Assembly (NCBI GenBank): GCA_037179385.1
Contig: CM074193.1
Location: forward strand, 3,307,547-3,371,546
Direction: 5' to 3'
Source of the DNA: Holothuria scabra
Lineage: Eukaryota > Echinodermata > Holothuroidea > Aspidochirotida > Holothuriidae
DNA: 64,000 nucleotides
The notes under the pieces are model-generated. The model did not search any database. It was not told the origin of the DNA and saw only the letters and a program-made list of their open reading frames with translations. Position 1 is the first letter of the stretch, and each line of letters opens with the position of its first letter. A program made the translations under genes and the position numbers. Shown here in pieces: positions 61,635 through 64,000 of the stretch.

Positions 61635-61670
61635 AAGAAGCTGCTGCACCAGCACCTTCACCTGCCTTTG
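61635..61670 (+). CDS. putative 36-nt microexon, EEAA type, U4
   Basis: The pyrimidine tract is lengthened here (ctctttttttcttccacag) and the donor gtaagt is unchanged. Peptide EEAAAPAPSPAF, phase 1-1. It is the last exon recognised; no VTG/NLS exon falls in the remaining 2.3 kb. Confidence 0.6.
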
Positions 61671-62639
61671 GTAAGTGCGATATGTATGACTAAATGGTCT
61701 GCACAAAGAAATCAGATCAGCTTGTGAAGTGCCAATTAGTTGAGTCAATCAGCTCTAAATAATCTTAATTTCGTCGGAGACGTGCATTTTTTAACCCCCA
61801 TGTTCAGGGAAATTGAGGGAATCAAGAGTTGTGTTAGTGTACAACCATCCATGATATATGAATGTAATGACGTTGGGAGATGAAAAGTGATAAACCCCAC
61901 TAATAACCGAGTAAATCACACCATGACTTGACTGTTCGGATTATTCTATATCTTGTATTGGCCATTTACTTGCAATCGAAACCGTAGATTCCACAGTCTT
62001 GAAAACTTCCAAGAAACAGAAGTTAGAGGTGACGGTAATAATGGAATATTTATGGAAAATTTTTGAAAGCATCAATCGATCATTAACTTGGGCTGAATAA
62101 TAAAAACAAGTGAAAGAACATAGCTTTGAATAAATTACCTTCGCATAATTGAAAAACGTTACGTTTTATGAGGGGTTCCATATCTGTACGTTATGACCAG
62201 TATGCTACAGGACTTGTGCCCCTCGCATCTGCATCAGTCGGCCTTCCGACTACTTTTCTGTTTCACATCACGTGTTAGATGCACATGAAAACTTTAAAGT
62301 ACCACCCAATGCTGATGTTTTTTATTTATGTAGCCTCGTCATTGGTCAACCGAGATCAAGTCTATTGAAAAACAACTTGTGTTTATTTAAATATACAATC
62401 ACATACAGAAATTTCATAGAGAGGTCAAAACTACGTGTAAACTATGTCTGGTTGGCATGTGTATCCTAACTGTAGTCTCAATAAATTTAAAATGTATAAT
62501 GTTACGAATTTTATCTTGTTTCTTTTGAAACACCAATTAATCTGTGTACATGTTTAATTTATATTTGCGGGCTTTACGTTATCATTTTAATTATCTATTG
62601 CAGTGGCTCAATCACAAAAAATGAACAAAAGCGAGTGCT

Positions 62640-63080
62640 ACACCCCTTACAGTAGGCTAGATTCCCTACAAAAACTTCCATTAAGACTATCTAAGAAAAA
62701 CGCCACCATCAGTTGGAGCAACGCGTGTAAAAAATTTCCAAAAATCGCATTCCTGAGATGGCCGGAAATAGCACTTCCCTTACTAATACGTAGAATCTAA
62801 GCAAGTTATGTTTGTCGTCGTTTGCAATTAATGCTTACTTCAAAACCACTTTCTGATCAAAAACCAGTTAGGAACCTGCAAAATGATCAGAAAGTCATTG
62901 AACAATACTTTGACTCAAAAATGCAATTTTGTTATTTTGCCCAAAAGAATATCTAAGCGGAGCGCCACCATTGTTGGTGGGCAGAGAGAACTTCTTATGA
63001 AACCGTGACCCCTCAGATGGCCGAAGATTTTGTTTTATGCTTGTAAAGAGGATTTAAACAGTCTTTACTTCTAGCTGTCG
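62640..63080. repeat. dispersed GCGGAGCGCC repeat pair, U4
   Basis: Cores near 62700 (CGCCACCATCAGTTGGAG) and 62957. The second has a shortened right arm. Confidence 0.5.
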
Positions 63081-63344
63081 TTTTCAATAATAAAAACTCA
63101 GGAACCTGCTAAATGATCAGAAAATTACCACGTAAAATGCACCTCTAGCTTACCTTTGATTGAATCGTCTTGAATCTTTTCGGAAGAGAACTGTACAACT
63201 TAATTGAAATTATGCCAATGTTTCTCTATAGCGTCTTTGGCTGAATTCAAGGTCCGCTGAATTGATGAAATTGTCGGTGTGAAAACTCGGACTCCCGACT
63301 GTAAATTATTTTACTCCTGTCTTTTGCATGATAAATGGCACCTT

Positions 63345-63400
63345 AGCACCCCTGGCTCCTCGCCGTCGTCTCGTACGGCTTAGGCGGCTAGGGAGGACTT
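63345..63400. other. GC-rich replacement block at the end of U4
   Basis: After gcatgataaatggc the sibling units continue gaactattgct or gaactattcct; here about 55 bp of GC-rich sequence (ctcctcgccgtcgtctcgta and following) intervene before similarity resumes at tttaagggatg. It can form an imperfect hairpin. Origin unknown. Confidence 0.4.
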
Positions 63401-63806
63401 TAAGGGATGTGAAACCATCCTTTAAAAATATTTAAAAGGTAGTTGTCGTTTCATGCAATCTCTGCCACAGATGGTACCTTTTGAAGTAAAATTTGGAATT
63501 TCACAAAATTTGCCGATTTATAGGAATTAGACAACGGCATCACTGAAGGTTCCTTGGGGAGAAAATCCTTTCCTTTTTAAACAATAATAAAAAATGTAGT
63601 CTTTTTCATGTATGATATCAATGAATCTGTGTAAATATTTGATCCATCACTCTTGCCAGACTTACGTGATCAGTTTAAATCATCTTTGAGTGTAATTTAC
63701 CTGCTGAGTGCTATTAGATTCTTTACGTTGGCTTTCTTACTGTTTGGCCTTCTTTGTGTCCTCCGTGGCTCTGAATGTGAGTTATTGGCTTGAGATGATA
63801 TGAGTT

Positions 63807-64000
63807 AATTAATAAAAGTTTCATTAGTTCTACCTTATTCTGTTTTAACGTTGTTTTTCGTAACATAACGAAGGTTTTACTAAACCCAGTTTTCATTGGC
63901 TCCTTCGTTAGGTCACTCCATCACTGTAAATTAAAATCATATTTGGAAACAAAGCGCAGAAAGAGAGACTGTTTTTTAAAAAGTAAACCAAAGGTATCCC
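63807..64000. repeat. start of a further unit of the older (4.0-kb) type
   Basis: It matches about 5440-5590 and 9467-9610 better than the left edges of U1 to U4, so the array continues beyond the window. Confidence 0.65.

Larger units (their letters stand above)
54917..63806. repeat. tandem unit U4 (8.9 kb, deleted and mosaic)
   Basis: It starts like U3 but has lost about 1.83 kb (U3 equivalent 46348-48177) at a joint with tct shared by both sides (about 57160). EQ and the reverse MITE are gone. From about 61700 it keeps sequence that U2 and U3 lack but the 4.0-kb units have (about 62030-62150), and its right edge reads aataaaagtttcattagttctacc, as at 5440 and 9467. It is therefore a mosaic of the recent and older unit types. 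The unlisted stretches are intron-like. Confidence 0.8.

Noticed and set aside
1..64000. CRISPR array or satellite DNA as explanation of the regular repeats
   Set aside because: The repeats are 4 to 12.8 kb long, with transposons and splice signals inside, and no short direct repeats with unique spacers exist.

Overview
The window looks like animal nuclear DNA and behaves as the inside of one very repetitive, intron-rich locus on the + strand. It is AT-rich, has no operons and no long cellular ORF, and carries a CR1/L2-type LINE, hAT-type and piggyBac-type elements and many consensus GT-AG splice signals. The transposon mix suggests a marine invertebrate, possibly a deuterostome or cnidarian, but the organism cannot be named from sequence alone. 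No rRNA, tRNA or CRISPR was seen.

The main proposal is an array of 28 very short putative exons (9, 18, 27, 30 or 36 nt) on the + strand. Each sits between a pyrimidine-rich acceptor and a donor (gtaagt, gtaaga, gtatgt, gtgaga, or the weaker gttaga). All have lengths divisible by three and read cleanly in phase 1-1. They fall into six types, named here by peptide: EVAT (EVATTPSNTSAE), EETA/EEAA (EETATPATSPGN or EEAAAPAPSPAF), NLS/VTG (GNLSASLESP or GVTGSTESP), EQ (GEQ), GDG (GGDGSD) and SDE (GSDESD). Joined, they would encode a low-complexity Thr/Ser/Pro-rich, then Gly/Ser/Asp/Glu-rich, mucin-like or acidic stalk. Neither end of the gene nor any recognisable folded domain is visible.

Layout. 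Positions 1-2360 match 12725-15229, so a block of about 12.8 kb is duplicated. From 2744 to 11639 there are two and a fraction copies of a 4.0-kb tandem unit carrying EETA and NLS exons. Positions 11640-16762 hold a diverged intron stretch, a hAT-like end, the second copy of the 12.8-kb block and a 1.53-kb insertion. Positions 16763-21532 hold one further unit interrupted by a 1.6-kb non-autonomous hAT element. From 21533 to about 63806 there are four nearly identical tandem units (U1 to U4; 9.9, 12.6, 10.8 and 8.9 kb). A full unit carries VTG, EQ, an inverted pair of 251-bp TTAA-flanked MITEs around an ACTG microsatellite, GDG, a 555-bp insertion, SDE and EEAA. One unit therefore contributes only about 36 residues from some 10 kb of DNA.

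U1 and U2 end in the same 5'-truncated LINE insertion. The U1 copy has lost its 5' part with 2.7 kb of flanking unit. U4 has lost EQ and one MITE in a 1.8-kb deletion. Exons have also been lost elsewhere by donor deletion and by replacement with hAT-like sequence, so the array shows gain and loss of whole in-frame peptide repeats. Similarity among U1 to U4 is high enough that a haplotype or assembly duplication must be considered.
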